Below, in pieces: positions 1-8,025 of a stretch of DNA of 64,000 nt. How positions within the stretch are numbered: the first letter of the stretch is position 1; every line of letters begins with the position of its first letter. Position numbers and translations under genes: made by a program. This DNA is from Methanothermobacter sp049720995 (GTDB taxonomy: Archaea; Methanobacteriota; Methanobacteria; Methanobacteriales; Methanothermobacteraceae), in the NCBI RefSeq assembly GCF_049720995.1, contig NZ_JBNASF010000006.1:1-64000 (forward strand). The letters are read 5' to 3'. The notes under the pieces are model-generated. The model made no database searches. It had not been told where the DNA came from and worked only from the letters and a program-made list of their open reading frames with translations.

Positions 1-134
1 GTGTAGTTTCCGATCAGCTTTGAAGCGTCACAAATCTCATTATAGGATAAACTCACAGCTGAAGAACTGCCCGGAAGGCAGAAAAAGGACAGGATCGCCA
101 GAAAAAACAACAACCTCCTCACAGCCACCACCAT
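1..134 (-). CDS. Secreted protein, 5' end only (cut by window start)
   Basis: An open frame on the minus strand runs from ATG at 134 off the left edge, giving about 44 residues. It has a typical signal peptide: two arginines, a hydrophobic run (LLFFLAILSFFCL) and a small-residue cleavage region (GSSSA). The first mature residues (YNEICDASKLIGNY) resemble the start of a pseudomurein-binding repeat, which would make it a cell-wall-attached protein; this is a guess from 14 residues. No ribosome site precedes the ATG. A GTG at 122 follows GGTGG and could be the true start. A TATA-like TTTATACTA lies near 155-165. Confidence 0.6.
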   Translation of the reverse strand, partial: MVVAVRRLLFFLAILSFFCLPGSSSAVSLSYNEICDASKLIGNY

Positions 135-701
135 AATATGATAATACATTATAGTATAAAAAGATTACTATCTCTTTTAGGGGCGAAAAATATAAAAGGT
201 GGGGTTTAAGACGAGAGCATGAATCCCATCATTACAAGCTTAAACAGGAAAAAATAGGCACTTACCATCCCCCCAGATGGGCAAAGAGAAACCTCATTTC
301 TTTACATAATGATTCTTCTAAGGGAATACAGAATTTTTCCTGCTCCCCCATTCTTAGGTGTTCCTACAATATGCAATGGAGAAGTATGAAGTAGGAAGGA
401 AAACACAGGGTAAAAAGATATTTTGGTGAAACCGTGAAAAACACCTATACAAAAATATACTATAAACGATATTGTACATGAGATCAGAAGAAAAAACAAA
501 AACAGGGAAATACTCATTATCTTTAACGAAGTACAGCAGATGTCAAAAAGCACAATGCGAATTTTCTTGATATAAAGAATAAGTTTCAGTGAGGTGTCAT
601 AAAAACAATAAATATCCAGAAACCCAGTCCCTCCAATGGGATATGATGACGGGTCAGGTGTACCATAAAAACAATAAATATCCAGAAACAGAGCTTTAAC
701 A
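135..701. other. AT-rich intergenic region without a convincing gene
   Basis: This 567-bp stretch separates the divergent secreted protein and the Nre gene. It is much richer in A and T than its neighbours. An open frame crosses it on the minus strand but overlaps the Nre coding sequence, has no ribosome site, and looks like hydrophobic AT-rich noise. A TATA-like element (aaatataaaag) lies at about 187-197, followed only by a 12-codon frame. Near its right end it holds two copies of a 26-bp direct repeat. Confidence 0.6.
598..689. repeat. 26-bp direct repeat, two copies 66 bp apart, upstream of nre
   Basis: The segment beginning cataaaaacaataaatatcc occurs at 598-623 and again at 664-689 without mismatch. 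Each copy contains an AT-rich box (aataaata) that could serve as a TATA element. The second lies about 25 bp upstream of the Nre start codon, as expected for a leaderless archaeal transcript. The repeat may therefore be a duplicated promoter segment. Confidence 0.8.
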
Positions 702-1865
702 ATGATACGGTCAAAGTACGCCTTCCTCAAGAGGCTCACCAGGGACCTCAAAATGAGGTCCGTGGAGGTGGGAGAGGAGCTTGAGGGGGCCACACCCCCA
801 TCGGTATTCATAGGGAGCTGGAACTACCCCAGGGTCTACGCTGGACCCATGATAGCACCCATCCAGGGTGAGGTCGAGATATTTGACTCCCCTGAGAGAT
901 GGATACCCGAGAGTAAAACACAGGAGGAAATCATAGACTACCGCCTCAACCTCATAAGGGGCAAGCAGCTAGTGGGAGTCAGGGACCTTGATAACCATCT
1001 CGTGGAGAAGCTCCAGGAAATATCCCTCTCATCAGGGGCCATTGAAAGCGAGGCCCAGTTCAGGAGAAAACCAAGAGGCCTGTTTTTCAGTGAGGAGCAG
1101 ACACCCCACGGCCCCAGCGCAGTCCTTGAAAACTTTGAGATAGAGAACGTCAAATGGGACCGTGAACTTGAAAGGGCCCACTACGACACCGACCTCAGGG
1201 CAGATGAGGCAATAGTGGAACTCCACAGAAAGGGAACCCCATTCTCTGCCATCCAGAAGGCCCTCTCGGTGGGTGCACTTGGTGATGCCAGGAAAAGGAG
1301 GCTTGTCCCCACAAGGTGGTCAATAACAGCCTGCGACAGCACCCTGGCGGACCACTTCCACAGGAGGGTTCTTGAATATGATATCCTGGACACCTACAGG
1401 GTCCATGAATTTGAAAGCCTCAAAAACAGATACCTCATACTCCTCACACCCTCAGAGTGGCAGTATGAATGGATGGAGGCCTTTATAAAGCGTGACGGGC
1501 GTGCAATGATATTCTCAGACCATGAAACACTGAAGGGTAAGAGGGAGTACTCAAGGGTTGGTGGCTGCTACTACAGCGCCAGGATGGCTGTCCTTGAGGC
1601 CCTTGACAGGGAAGAGAAACAGGCAGGTGCAATCATACTCAGGGAGGCCTACCCGGGCTATGTGCCCCTGGGTGTCTTCAACGTCAGGGAGAACGTTAAA
1701 AACGCCATGAATGTAAGGCCACATGAGTTCAACGGCCTTAAAGAGGCCCTTGAATTCATGGACAGCAAACTTAAACTTGGACTTGATGCATTCAGAAGGA
1801 GGAGTAACCTGCTGCGGGACATCAGTTCTTCAAGGCAGACAACCCTGGACTCCTTCTTCAGGTGA
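702..1865 (+). CDS. Archaeal Nre family DNA repair protein with C-terminal PCNA-binding motif
   Basis: Nre proteins are archaeal repair factors that act with PCNA, reported mainly for Haloferax and Sulfolobus NreA. This 387-residue protein has the family core (PPSVFIG, YPRVYAGPM, ARKRRLVPTRWSIT) and ends in QTTLDSFFR, a clear PIP box (Q-x-x-L-x-x-F-F). The cysteine-rich N-terminal zinc finger found in many Nre proteins is missing, and the frame is closed just upstream by a TAA at 675. There is no ribosome site before ATG 702, so the message may be leaderless, driven by the TATA-like box in the upstream repeat. The next gene starts 4 bp after its stop. Confidence 0.88.
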   Translation: MIRSKYAFLKRLTRDLKMRSVEVGEELEGATPPSVFIGSWNYPRVYAGPMIAPIQGEVEIFDSPERWIPESKTQEEIIDYRLNLIRGKQLVGVRDLDNHLVEKLQEISLSSGAIESEAQFRRKPRGLFFSEEQTPHGPSAVLENFEIENVKWDRELERAHYDTDLRADEAIVELHRKGTPFSAIQKALSVGALGDARKRRLVPTRWSITACDSTLADHFHRRVLEYDILDTYRVHEFESLKNRYLILLTPSEWQYEWMEAFIKRDGRAMIFSDHETLKGKREYSRVGGCYYSARMAVLEALDREEKQAGAIILREAYPGYVPLGVFNVRENVKNAMNVRPHEFNGLKEALEFMDSKLKLGLDAFRRRSNLLRDISSSRQTTLDSFFR

Positions 1866-1869
1866 TATC

Positions 1870-2859
1870 ATGAATTCAGAAACCCCAGCAGAGATGATGG
1901 AGGATCTTGAACCCCTTAGACTCAGATTCAGAGAACCATCACCTGAAACAAAAAGAGCCATCTGCAAAGCCGCACTCTACAGGGAAATACCAGACCCTGA
2001 AAAGAAAATCAGGAGGATCACAGGACACAGATACGCAAGACTCCTCAGCAGCGGGAATGCCGCAATCCTCCTCACTGTATCCCGGCTCGATGGTCCCATC
2101 CTCGTGCCTGACCAGGGCGGATGGCGGGGCTTTAAGAGGATACCTGAGATCCTTGGCAGGGAGGTTTTCACGGTCAAGACAGAGATGGGAATCATTGACC
2201 CTGAAGTCCTGGAATCACGTCTTGAAGATACAGGGGCCAGGGCAGTTTTTGTCACAAGCTTCGCCGGTTATACAGCGGAGCAACCCATCGCAGAACTCTC
2301 AGATATCTGCAGATCCCATGATGCAATCCTGGTTGAGGACGCATCCGGGAGCGTCTCTGATCCCCTTGAAAGGCTATGCAATGGTAAAAAAAGTCACATT
2401 ATAATCGCATCCACTGGCTCTCCAAAAACCGTTAACGCGGGTGGTGGCGGGTTCATCTCAACCTCCATTCCAGAGTTTGTGCAGCAGGACATGCTACTAT
2501 CCGCCCTCAAGGCAGATCCATATGTGAGGGCTGCCGTTGCCGCTGAACTGGATGCTGCCAGGAGGAACCTCACAGAGACCCTCAGGGCATGCAGTTACCT
2601 CAAAGAAAAACTTGAGGGGGCATTCCACCCTGAAAAAAGAGGTATAAATGTTATAATCCCATCCAGCACCCCCAGGGAGGATGTTAAAACTCTGAGAAAA
2701 CTTATAACAGCAGATGGCAGGAGCATATTCACAGCATGCCCCTCACCTGACAGGATACTTGAGAGTGCAGTTGCAGTGGAGGTTAAGAACCTGGATGTGG
2801 GATGCCTCACCCATGAGAACCTTGAGAGGATGGCGGAGATCATCTCCTCTGTTATATGA
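1870..2859 (+). CDS. DegT/DnrJ-like PLP-dependent enzyme, function unknown
   Basis: This 329-residue protein looks like a fold-type-I PLP enzyme. It has a PLP-contacting aspartate in ILVEDASGS (about residues 155-163) and the presumed Schiff-base lysine in STGSPKTVNAGGGGF, close to the DegT/DnrJ/EryC1 pattern. Those enzymes are sugar aminotransferases, but this one is short and the substrate cannot be read from the sequence. The open frame extends upstream into nre, but ATG 1870 has a good ribosome site (AGGTGAT at 1860-1866, overlapping the nre stop), so it was chosen. It probably forms an operon with nre and converges on cgi121. Confidence 0.75.
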   Translation: MNSETPAEMMEDLEPLRLRFREPSPETKRAICKAALYREIPDPEKKIRRITGHRYARLLSSGNAAILLTVSRLDGPILVPDQGGWRGFKRIPEILGREVFTVKTEMGIIDPEVLESRLEDTGARAVFVTSFAGYTAEQPIAELSDICRSHDAILVEDASGSVSDPLERLCNGKKSHIIIASTGSPKTVNAGGGGFISTSIPEFVQQDMLLSALKADPYVRAAVAAELDAARRNLTETLRACSYLKEKLEGAFHPEKRGINVIIPSSTPREDVKTLRKLITADGRSIFTACPSPDRILESAVAVEVKNLDVGCLTHENLERMAEIISSVI

Positions 2860-2890
2860 AGGTGGAGTATCCTCAAATCCCCATCATAAA

Positions 2891-3361
2891 CTATAAAACC
2901 TGGAGCATCGTCGTCCTCTCCATGAGTGCATTCTCAACTCCAACTGTTTTTACCTCCTCCCCAAGACCATAGAGGCTTCTGAGATAATCCTCATCTGGTT
3001 CAAGGATCCTGTCATCCCTCTGGAACCGGGAATCAAGGAATTCCTGGACATCAGTCTCGCAGTCCACAAGGATCGCGCAGATCTCCATTTCACCCTTCCT
3101 GACACCTAAAAGTTCAAGGGCCCGGCTTATCTGCCTGGTACCTGCAATACGTAGGCATATCTCAATTCCAGGGTCGCTGGAAATATTCTGACCCCTCTCA
3201 AAGGCCCTGAGGGCGTGGAGTGCACCATGGAGTGCATGGTCACTCCCTGCAACGGCCCTGGCATCAACAAGCTGGAGTGTGCATGGGAACCCTCTTATCT
3301 CATTCAGGAGTTCATCCAGGTCTTCAATGGTTCCACGGTATCCCCTGATATCTATATTCAC
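2891..3361 (-). CDS. cgi121: KEOPS complex subunit Cgi121
   Basis: Cgi121 belongs to KEOPS (Kae1-Bud32-Pcc1-Cgi121), which makes the t6A modification on ANN-decoding tRNAs; Cgi121 binds Bud32 and helps recruit tRNA. The 156-residue length and the pattern fit the archaeal family: an N-terminal beta strand, the VDARAVAGSDHALHGALHALRAF region, and IEICLRIAGTRQISRALELLGV. The start is a GTG directly after the TAG stop of the upstream gene, so the two are translationally coupled. Assignment is by family resemblance; no catalytic residues are expected. Confidence 0.85.
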   Translation of the reverse strand: MNIDIRGYRGTIEDLDELLNEIRGFPCTLQLVDARAVAGSDHALHGALHALRAFERGQNISSDPGIEICLRIAGTRQISRALELLGVRKGEMEICAILVDCETDVQEFLDSRFQRDDRILEPDEDYLRSLYGLGEEVKTVGVENALMERTTMLQVL

Positions 3362-4858
3362 CTAACCACCCTTCTGATTCTGAGCTGCCTCATTTGCCAG
3401 CAGCCTGTTAACACCGCTGAGGAAGGCCTCCACACTGGCCATGATGATGTCAGGCTGGGTGCTCCTGGCACTTATTATCCTGTCACCGTGCCTCAGCTTT
3501 ATAACAACATCGATGAGGGCATCTGTACCCCCTGTTATGGCGTCCACATGGTACTCCTCAAGGGTGATATCTGCAAAGTCCTCAAGGCTCTTCTTTATGG
3601 CAACTATGGCAGCATCCACCGGACCAACCCCTATACCTGCCTCAAGGACCTCATTACCATCCACCCTAAGTTTGACCGATGCTGTGGGTGTCACCCGGTT
3701 ACCTGAGACTATGGTGACCTCCTCAAGGTCCACAACCTTGTTCTCCATGACCCCGAGAACATCCTCTGCTATGGCCTGGAGGTCCACGTCGGTGACACAT
3801 TTACCCATATCCCCCAGTGCCTTGACCCTCCTGAATATCTTCATCAGCTTATCCTCATCGACCTTCATTCCAAGCTCATCAAGCCTCTGTCTGAGGGCAT
3901 GGGTCCCTATGTGTTTGCCCATGACGAACCTTCTCCTGTGGCCAACCATCTCAGGTGTTATTGGTTCATAGGTTTCCGCCTTCTTGAGGACTCCATCTGC
4001 ATGTATCCCCGATTCATGGGCGAATGCGTTTTCACCGACTATTGCCTTGTTTGGCTGCAGGTATACCCCGGTCATCCTTGCGACCATTCTGGAGGTCTCA
4101 TAGAGCATCTCGATGTTGATGTTTGTATCAACATCATAGAGTGATTTGAGTGCAACCACAACCTCCTCAAGGGCTGCGTTACCTGCACGTTCACCTATGC
4201 CATTGATGGTTGCGTGGACCTCGGATGCTCCTGCCCTTAAACCGGCGAGGGAGTTTGCAACTGCCAGTCCAAAGTCGTTGTGGCAGTGGACACTCAGCGG
4301 GACCCCAAGTTCTGAGAGTTCACCGTAGAATTCATAGGAGCGTTCAGGTGTGAGCATCCCCACGGTGTCACAGGCGCATATCCTCTCTGCCCCTGCAGCT
4401 ATACCCTCAGTGAATACCCTCCTGAGGAATTCCATGTCGCTACGTGTTGAGTCCTCTGCTGAGAGTTCAACCAGGAGGCCATGGTCAACTGCGTACTCTG
4501 TGCAGTCCACCGCCTGTTCAAGGACCTCCTCCCTTGTTTTTCTTAGCTTGTGTTCAAGGTGCAGGTCAGAGGTGGGCACAACCAGGTGCACACTGTCAAC
4601 TTCACATGAGAGCGCGGCGTCTATGTCATCCCTGACAGCCCTTGAAAAGCTGCAGATCTCAGCGTTCAGACCCTCTGATGTGATTCTCCTGATACCTTCC
4701 CTTTCACCCTCTGATGTGATTGCTGAGCCGGCCTCGATGATGTCAGCGCCCAGATCATCGATTTTTAGTGCTATTCTGAGTTTCTCCTCCGGGGTAAGGG
4801 AAACCCCTGGTGTCTGTTCTCCATCCCTCAGTGTGGTGTCAAGTACTCTAACCTGCAA
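3362..4858 (-). CDS. cimA: (R)-citramalate synthase (LeuA/CimA family)
   Basis: The enzyme condenses acetyl-CoA with pyruvate to citramalate, the first step of the pyruvate route to isoleucine. The 498-residue protein has the HMGL-like barrel with DTTLRDGEQTPG at the N terminus, metal-binding HCHNDFGLA and NGIGERAGNAALEEV, then a C-terminal LeuA-type allosteric domain from about residue 370. It closely follows the M. jannaschii CimA pattern (EAGSAITSEGEREGI, PNKAIVGENAFAHESGIHADG). An isopropylmalate synthase role cannot be excluded by eye. The start is TTG at 4858, supported by GAGGGA six bases upstream. A TATA box and a paired direct repeat lie upstream; cgi121 follows directly. Confidence 0.85.
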   Translation of the reverse strand: MQVRVLDTTLRDGEQTPGVSLTPEEKLRIALKIDDLGADIIEAGSAITSEGEREGIRRITSEGLNAEICSFSRAVRDDIDAALSCEVDSVHLVVPTSDLHLEHKLRKTREEVLEQAVDCTEYAVDHGLLVELSAEDSTRSDMEFLRRVFTEGIAAGAERICACDTVGMLTPERSYEFYGELSELGVPLSVHCHNDFGLAVANSLAGLRAGASEVHATINGIGERAGNAALEEVVVALKSLYDVDTNINIEMLYETSRMVARMTGVYLQPNKAIVGENAFAHESGIHADGVLKKAETYEPITPEMVGHRRRFVMGKHIGTHALRQRLDELGMKVDEDKLMKIFRRVKALGDMGKCVTDVDLQAIAEDVLGVMENKVVDLEEVTIVSGNRVTPTASVKLRVDGNEVLEAGIGVGPVDAAIVAIKKSLEDFADITLEEYHVDAITGGTDALIDVVIKLRHGDRIISARSTQPDIIMASVEAFLSGVNRLLANEAAQNQKGG

Positions 4859-4914
4859 ATTAATCCCTCTTTCAGGTGCTCAGAAAATAGTTATTTTAGA
4901 TTTTAGTTCCGACA

Positions 4915-4979
4915 CTTATATAGGTTAAGTGTTCAGTTCTGTGCAAAGGATGACTATGGTTAAGTATTCAGTCCTCTGC
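4915..4979 (-). promoter_or_regulatory. cimA promoter with paired upstream repeats
   Basis: Read on the minus strand, a TATA box (CTATATAAG, 4915-4923) lies about 57 bp before the TTG start. Just upstream of it sit two imperfect 22-bp direct repeats, 4923-4944 and 4958-4979 (ggttaagt, then attcag or gttcag), matching at about 19 of 22 positions and spaced 35 bp. This position suits a transcription factor site controlling cimA-cgi121. Confidence 0.55.
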
Positions 4980-5031
4980 GGTGGAGGGCGCCAAACCGTA
5001 CCTGTTCACTTCGTAAAATGCGTTGATACCG

Positions 5032-6042
5032 TTACACGGTTTCAATAACTCTTATAATCCTTGTGAGGCTCCTGTGCATCCTCATGGAGTATTTTTCTCT
5101 TACTGTGAACCTATCATCGATGAGTCCCTCAAGGTCAATGTAGTGGGGTGCTGCCATGCATATCACACCATCCTCTTTAAGATTTGAGTATGCTGAGTTC
5201 AAGAACTCCCTGTAGAGTTTCTCGCTCCTCTCACCTGCAGTTGATGCTGATATTCCATATGGAGGGTCTGTCACTATTGCATCCACCCCTCCCTCAAGCC
5301 TCAGATCCCTGGCATCGGATCTTATAACCTCAAAATCAGTTATACCATAGTGCTGAAGGTTTTTCCGTGTGCCCTCAACCATCCTCCAGTCTATATCCGC
5401 ACCCATCACCCTCACACCCATGAGGCCTGCCTCTATGAGTATCCCCCCTGTACCACAGAATGGGTCTAGGAGTCTGTCACTGGACCTCACACCTGCGAGG
5501 TTCACCATACACCTTGCAAGTTTCGGACTCATCGAGCCCGGATAGAAGAATGGTCTTCTGTGTGGTCTGGCCTTGTTGAAGTGATCCTTACTTATCTCTG
5601 CAAGGCGCAGTGTGAGGATGAATCTGTCGTCAATGAGTACCGGCCTTACAAGGGTCCAGGGATTCTCAAGATCAACCCTTGCTCCTGTCTTATTTTTTAT
5701 GATGGCCCCAAGGTCTCTCTCAAGTTCCCTTGCATCAACCTCGCCCCTGAGCTTTTTTATCCTCACCGCAAAGCTACCCTTAATATGACTCTTCCAGTCA
5801 ATTTTCTCTGCAGTCCCTTGAATCTCACCGGTGGTGGAATATCCGGCGACCCGGCAGATTTCATGGGCGTATGCAAGCCTCCCCTTAAGGATTTTCCATG
5901 CAGAGGTGGGGGCATCCAGAAGCACATATCCCCTTCCATCCTCAACCAAACTGAATTCTATACCCTCTGACCTCAGAACAGATTTGAGTTCAGCAGAGGG
6001 GAGTTCAGGGTGTTCCTGTGAGAGTATAACCATTATTTCCAT
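5032..6042 (-). CDS. trmG10: tRNA (guanine10-N2)-dimethyltransferase, THUMP type
   Basis: This enzyme methylates N2 of G10 in tRNA using S-adenosylmethionine. The 336-residue protein has an N-terminal THUMP-containing part (residues 1-150) and a Rossmann methyltransferase domain with LLDPFCGTGGILIEA (SAM loop), GADID, and the catalytic TDPPYG motif characteristic of N2-guanine methyltransferases. It fits the archaeal Trm-G10/Trm11 family. ATG 6042 has GGTGG nine bases upstream and overlaps the stop of the flavoprotein gene by 10 bp; a second ATG at 6033 has a poorer site. Confidence 0.88.
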   Translation of the reverse strand: MEIMVILSQEHPELPSAELKSVLRSEGIEFSLVEDGRGYVLLDAPTSAWKILKGRLAYAHEICRVAGYSTTGEIQGTAEKIDWKSHIKGSFAVRIKKLRGEVDARELERDLGAIIKNKTGARVDLENPWTLVRPVLIDDRFILTLRLAEISKDHFNKARPHRRPFFYPGSMSPKLARCMVNLAGVRSSDRLLDPFCGTGGILIEAGLMGVRVMGADIDWRMVEGTRKNLQHYGITDFEVIRSDARDLRLEGGVDAIVTDPPYGISASTAGERSEKLYREFLNSAYSNLKEDGVICMAAPHYIDLEGLIDDRFTVREKYSMRMHRSLTRIIRVIETV

Positions 6043-7163
6043 ATGCTGGCCACCTTCCTTGAGAGGATGGATGGTATTATCCTGAAGAGGAGGCCACTCT
6101 TAAGGAATTCCATTATGAGCGGTGTCTGTATGTCCATGTCCCCGTACCTCGATATTATCTCCTCAGCACCGTACTCCTTCATCTTGAGGAAGATATGGTC
6201 GAGGTCCTCATCGGATAGTATCCTGAAGGTCCTCTGCACCCTCATCTGGTTTTTCATCTCAGCCATGTAGAGCTTCCTGCAGGCTTCCGGGTAGTTCTCA
6301 AGTAGCCCCATGTCATCCTCGAGGGCCATCTGGATGACCTCTGCCGCCACGTGGGCAGCCCTGGATGCAAGAACTATGCCTCCGCCGGTTGTGGGTTTAA
6401 CCTGTCCTGCGGCATCACCTATCCTGATGCACCTTCCCCCTACAAGTTCCATATCAGGGTCTGGTTCCGGTATGAATCCATGGTAGCTCTCCATGATCCT
6501 GAAATCTGTGCTGAGATCTGAAATGAATCCCTTAATAAGATCCTTGAGATTTTTATGGTGTCCGAATGCACCCACACGGGCTGTTTTCTCATCAAGGGGT
6601 ATTCTCCAGAGGAAACCTGGTGAGAGGCGTGAGTCGACCCTGAGGTCAACAAAGTCTGTGTCCATTTCCTGGTCCCTGAACCTCACAAGGAACTGCCTTG
6701 CCGGGTACTTGTTGCGGATAGCGACCTGACCCCTTGCATCCACAAGCACACTGGCCCTAAGAGTTCTTCCATTTACCTCAACCTCGCCTGTGGCCTCACT
6801 GAAGTCCCTAACGGCTGTTCCTGTTCTCAGCTCAGCACCTGCTTCGCATGCAAGGTCTGCAAGGTACTGGTCATAGGCTGCCCTGTCAATCACATGTGCC
6901 TCGGGCCTCTTCCTGGAAACCCTGAGTTTTATGCCTGATGGTGAATGCAGCACCGCACCCCTTACACTGTTCAGTATTAAGTTGTCCGGGAGTACATTTG
7001 CCTCGGTTATCCTATGGGATATGAGTCCTGCACACTGGAGGGGAACACCCAGTATTTTTTTCCTGTCAAGGACGCCCACCCTGAATCCCCTGCTGGCAGT
7101 GAGCCTTGCAATCGTTGAACCCGCCGGCCCGGCTCCCATGATGATGACATCGTATTCAGTCAT
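6033..7163 (-). CDS. Geranylgeranyl-reductase family FAD protein
   Basis: A 376-residue flavoprotein with an N-terminal FAD dinucleotide motif (VIIMGAGPAGST), a second FAD contact (CIRIGDAAGQVKPTTGGGI) and the PLQCAGLIS region typical of the geranylgeranyl reductase family. In archaea such enzymes saturate isoprenoid chains of membrane lipids, but the family has several paralogues and the substrate here is not proven. A longer reading from GTG 7169 is possible, but ATG 7163 has GGAGG six bases upstream and is preferred. It overlaps the end of the PH-domain gene (ATGACTGA) and the start of trmG10, suggesting one operon. Confidence 0.82.
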   Translation of the reverse strand: MTEYDVIIMGAGPAGSTIARLTASRGFRVGVLDRKKILGVPLQCAGLISHRITEANVLPDNLILNSVRGAVLHSPSGIKLRVSRKRPEAHVIDRAAYDQYLADLACEAGAELRTGTAVRDFSEATGEVEVNGRTLRASVLVDARGQVAIRNKYPARQFLVRFRDQEMDTDFVDLRVDSRLSPGFLWRIPLDEKTARVGAFGHHKNLKDLIKGFISDLSTDFRIMESYHGFIPEPDPDMELVGGRCIRIGDAAGQVKPTTGGGIVLASRAAHVAAEVIQMALEDDMGLLENYPEACRKLYMAEMKNQMRVQRTFRILSDEDLDHIFLKMKEYGAEEIISRYGDMDIQTPLIMEFLKSGLLFRIIPSILSRKVASIWK

Positions 7164-7890
7164 TCTCACCCTCCTCTCTGGACCTCCTGAATTTCCGTGA
7201 ATGCCTCTCCATTACTGACTCTTCACTGCTTCCCATTTCATGAGGGGATTCTTCAGGAGTGTTTTCATCAAATTCATCTGTATCCTCCCAGAACTTGGGG
7301 TCTGCGAATCCCCGCCCTTTCTGTCTTTCTGATGATAGTTCCCTGAGTATCTCCTCTGCCTCATCAACTGATCGGTGTTCTGTGAAGCGGTTAATGTGGT
7401 ACTCGATCCTGGCCGGGAATGGGGCATCCTCAAGGATTATGTGGGTATCCTCATGGCCGCCGTGGATCTCTATATCCGCAGAGTCCAGGAGCCTCTCCAT
7501 GATACCCTGTGAGAAGGATATGTCCACTATCTTGCTGTGGTTCATGTAGAACCTCCTCTTCCTTAAAACTCCACTCTCAACTATAACCCTGTGGTCGGTG
7601 ATTATGTAGCGCCTGCTCCTCCATGAGATCACATCCCAGAGCACACTGAGCACCAGCAGGATAAAAGCAGCAGTTAAAATCCAGACAACCTTATCTGCAA
7701 CCGTGAACCCGTACCTCATAATGAGAAGGTTATCAAGGTCCCCTGCAAATTTAACCGCCGCCGGGAAGATGTATATGATGAGTGCAAGGAACAGGATTTT
7801 TATGATGGATGACTTTGAGTTGAGGATGAACCTTGGCCGTGTTTCATATAGAACCCTTTCACCTGGATATAACCTCTCCCTGCCAAACAT
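7156..7890 (-). CDS. Membrane protein with bacterial-type PH domain
   Basis: The 244-residue protein has two predicted membrane segments (about residues 29-52 and 69-87) and then a bPH_2/YdbS-like domain recognised by RRYIITDHRVIVESGVLRKR and the following strands. The C-terminal 60 residues are charged and low in complexity. Such proteins are membrane-associated; no catalytic function is known. It is the first gene of a tightly packed operon with the flavoprotein and trmG10. ATG 7890 is preceded by GTGAT, and an inverted repeat sits immediately upstream. Confidence 0.75.
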   Translation of the reverse strand: MFGRERLYPGERVLYETRPRFILNSKSSIIKILFLALIIYIFPAAVKFAGDLDNLLIMRYGFTVADKVVWILTAAFILLVLSVLWDVISWRSRRYIITDHRVIVESGVLRKRRFYMNHSKIVDISFSQGIMERLLDSADIEIHGGHEDTHIILEDAPFPARIEYHINRFTEHRSVDEAEEILRELSSERQKGRGFADPKFWEDTDEFDENTPEESPHEMGSSEESVMERHSRKFRRSREEGEND

Positions 7891-7896
7891 GTTATC

Positions 7897-7937
7897 ACAG
7901 TGAACTTACATAGATTAAAAGGAGTTAACTTCACTGT
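7897..7937. promoter_or_regulatory. Inverted repeat upstream of the PH-domain gene
   Basis: Arms acagtgaactt (7897-7907) and aacttcactgt (7927-7937) match in 10 of 11 positions around a 19-bp spacer. The element starts 7 bp before the minus-strand start codon and lies in the divergent space with the UPF0280 gene. A TATA-like tttttatatc at about 7958-7967 serves the plus strand. It may be an operator; no regulator can be named. Confidence 0.4.
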
Positions 7938-8025
7938 ACATAATTGTTTGCATGTGTTTTTATATCTAATGGTTGGTTCAGAAAAGAACTTCAGGAATTG
8001 AGCATAGAAGAGGGGCACTGATTAA

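Noticed and set aside
220..258. Twelve-codon frame after a TATA-like box
   Set aside because: Too short, no ribosome site, and no likeness to a leader peptide of a downstream gene.
302..811. 169-residue minus-strand open frame in the AT-rich gap
   Set aside because: It overlaps the well-supported Nre coding start, has no ribosome site, and its apparent internal repeat (FLDIYCFY) is only the translated 26-bp DNA repeat.
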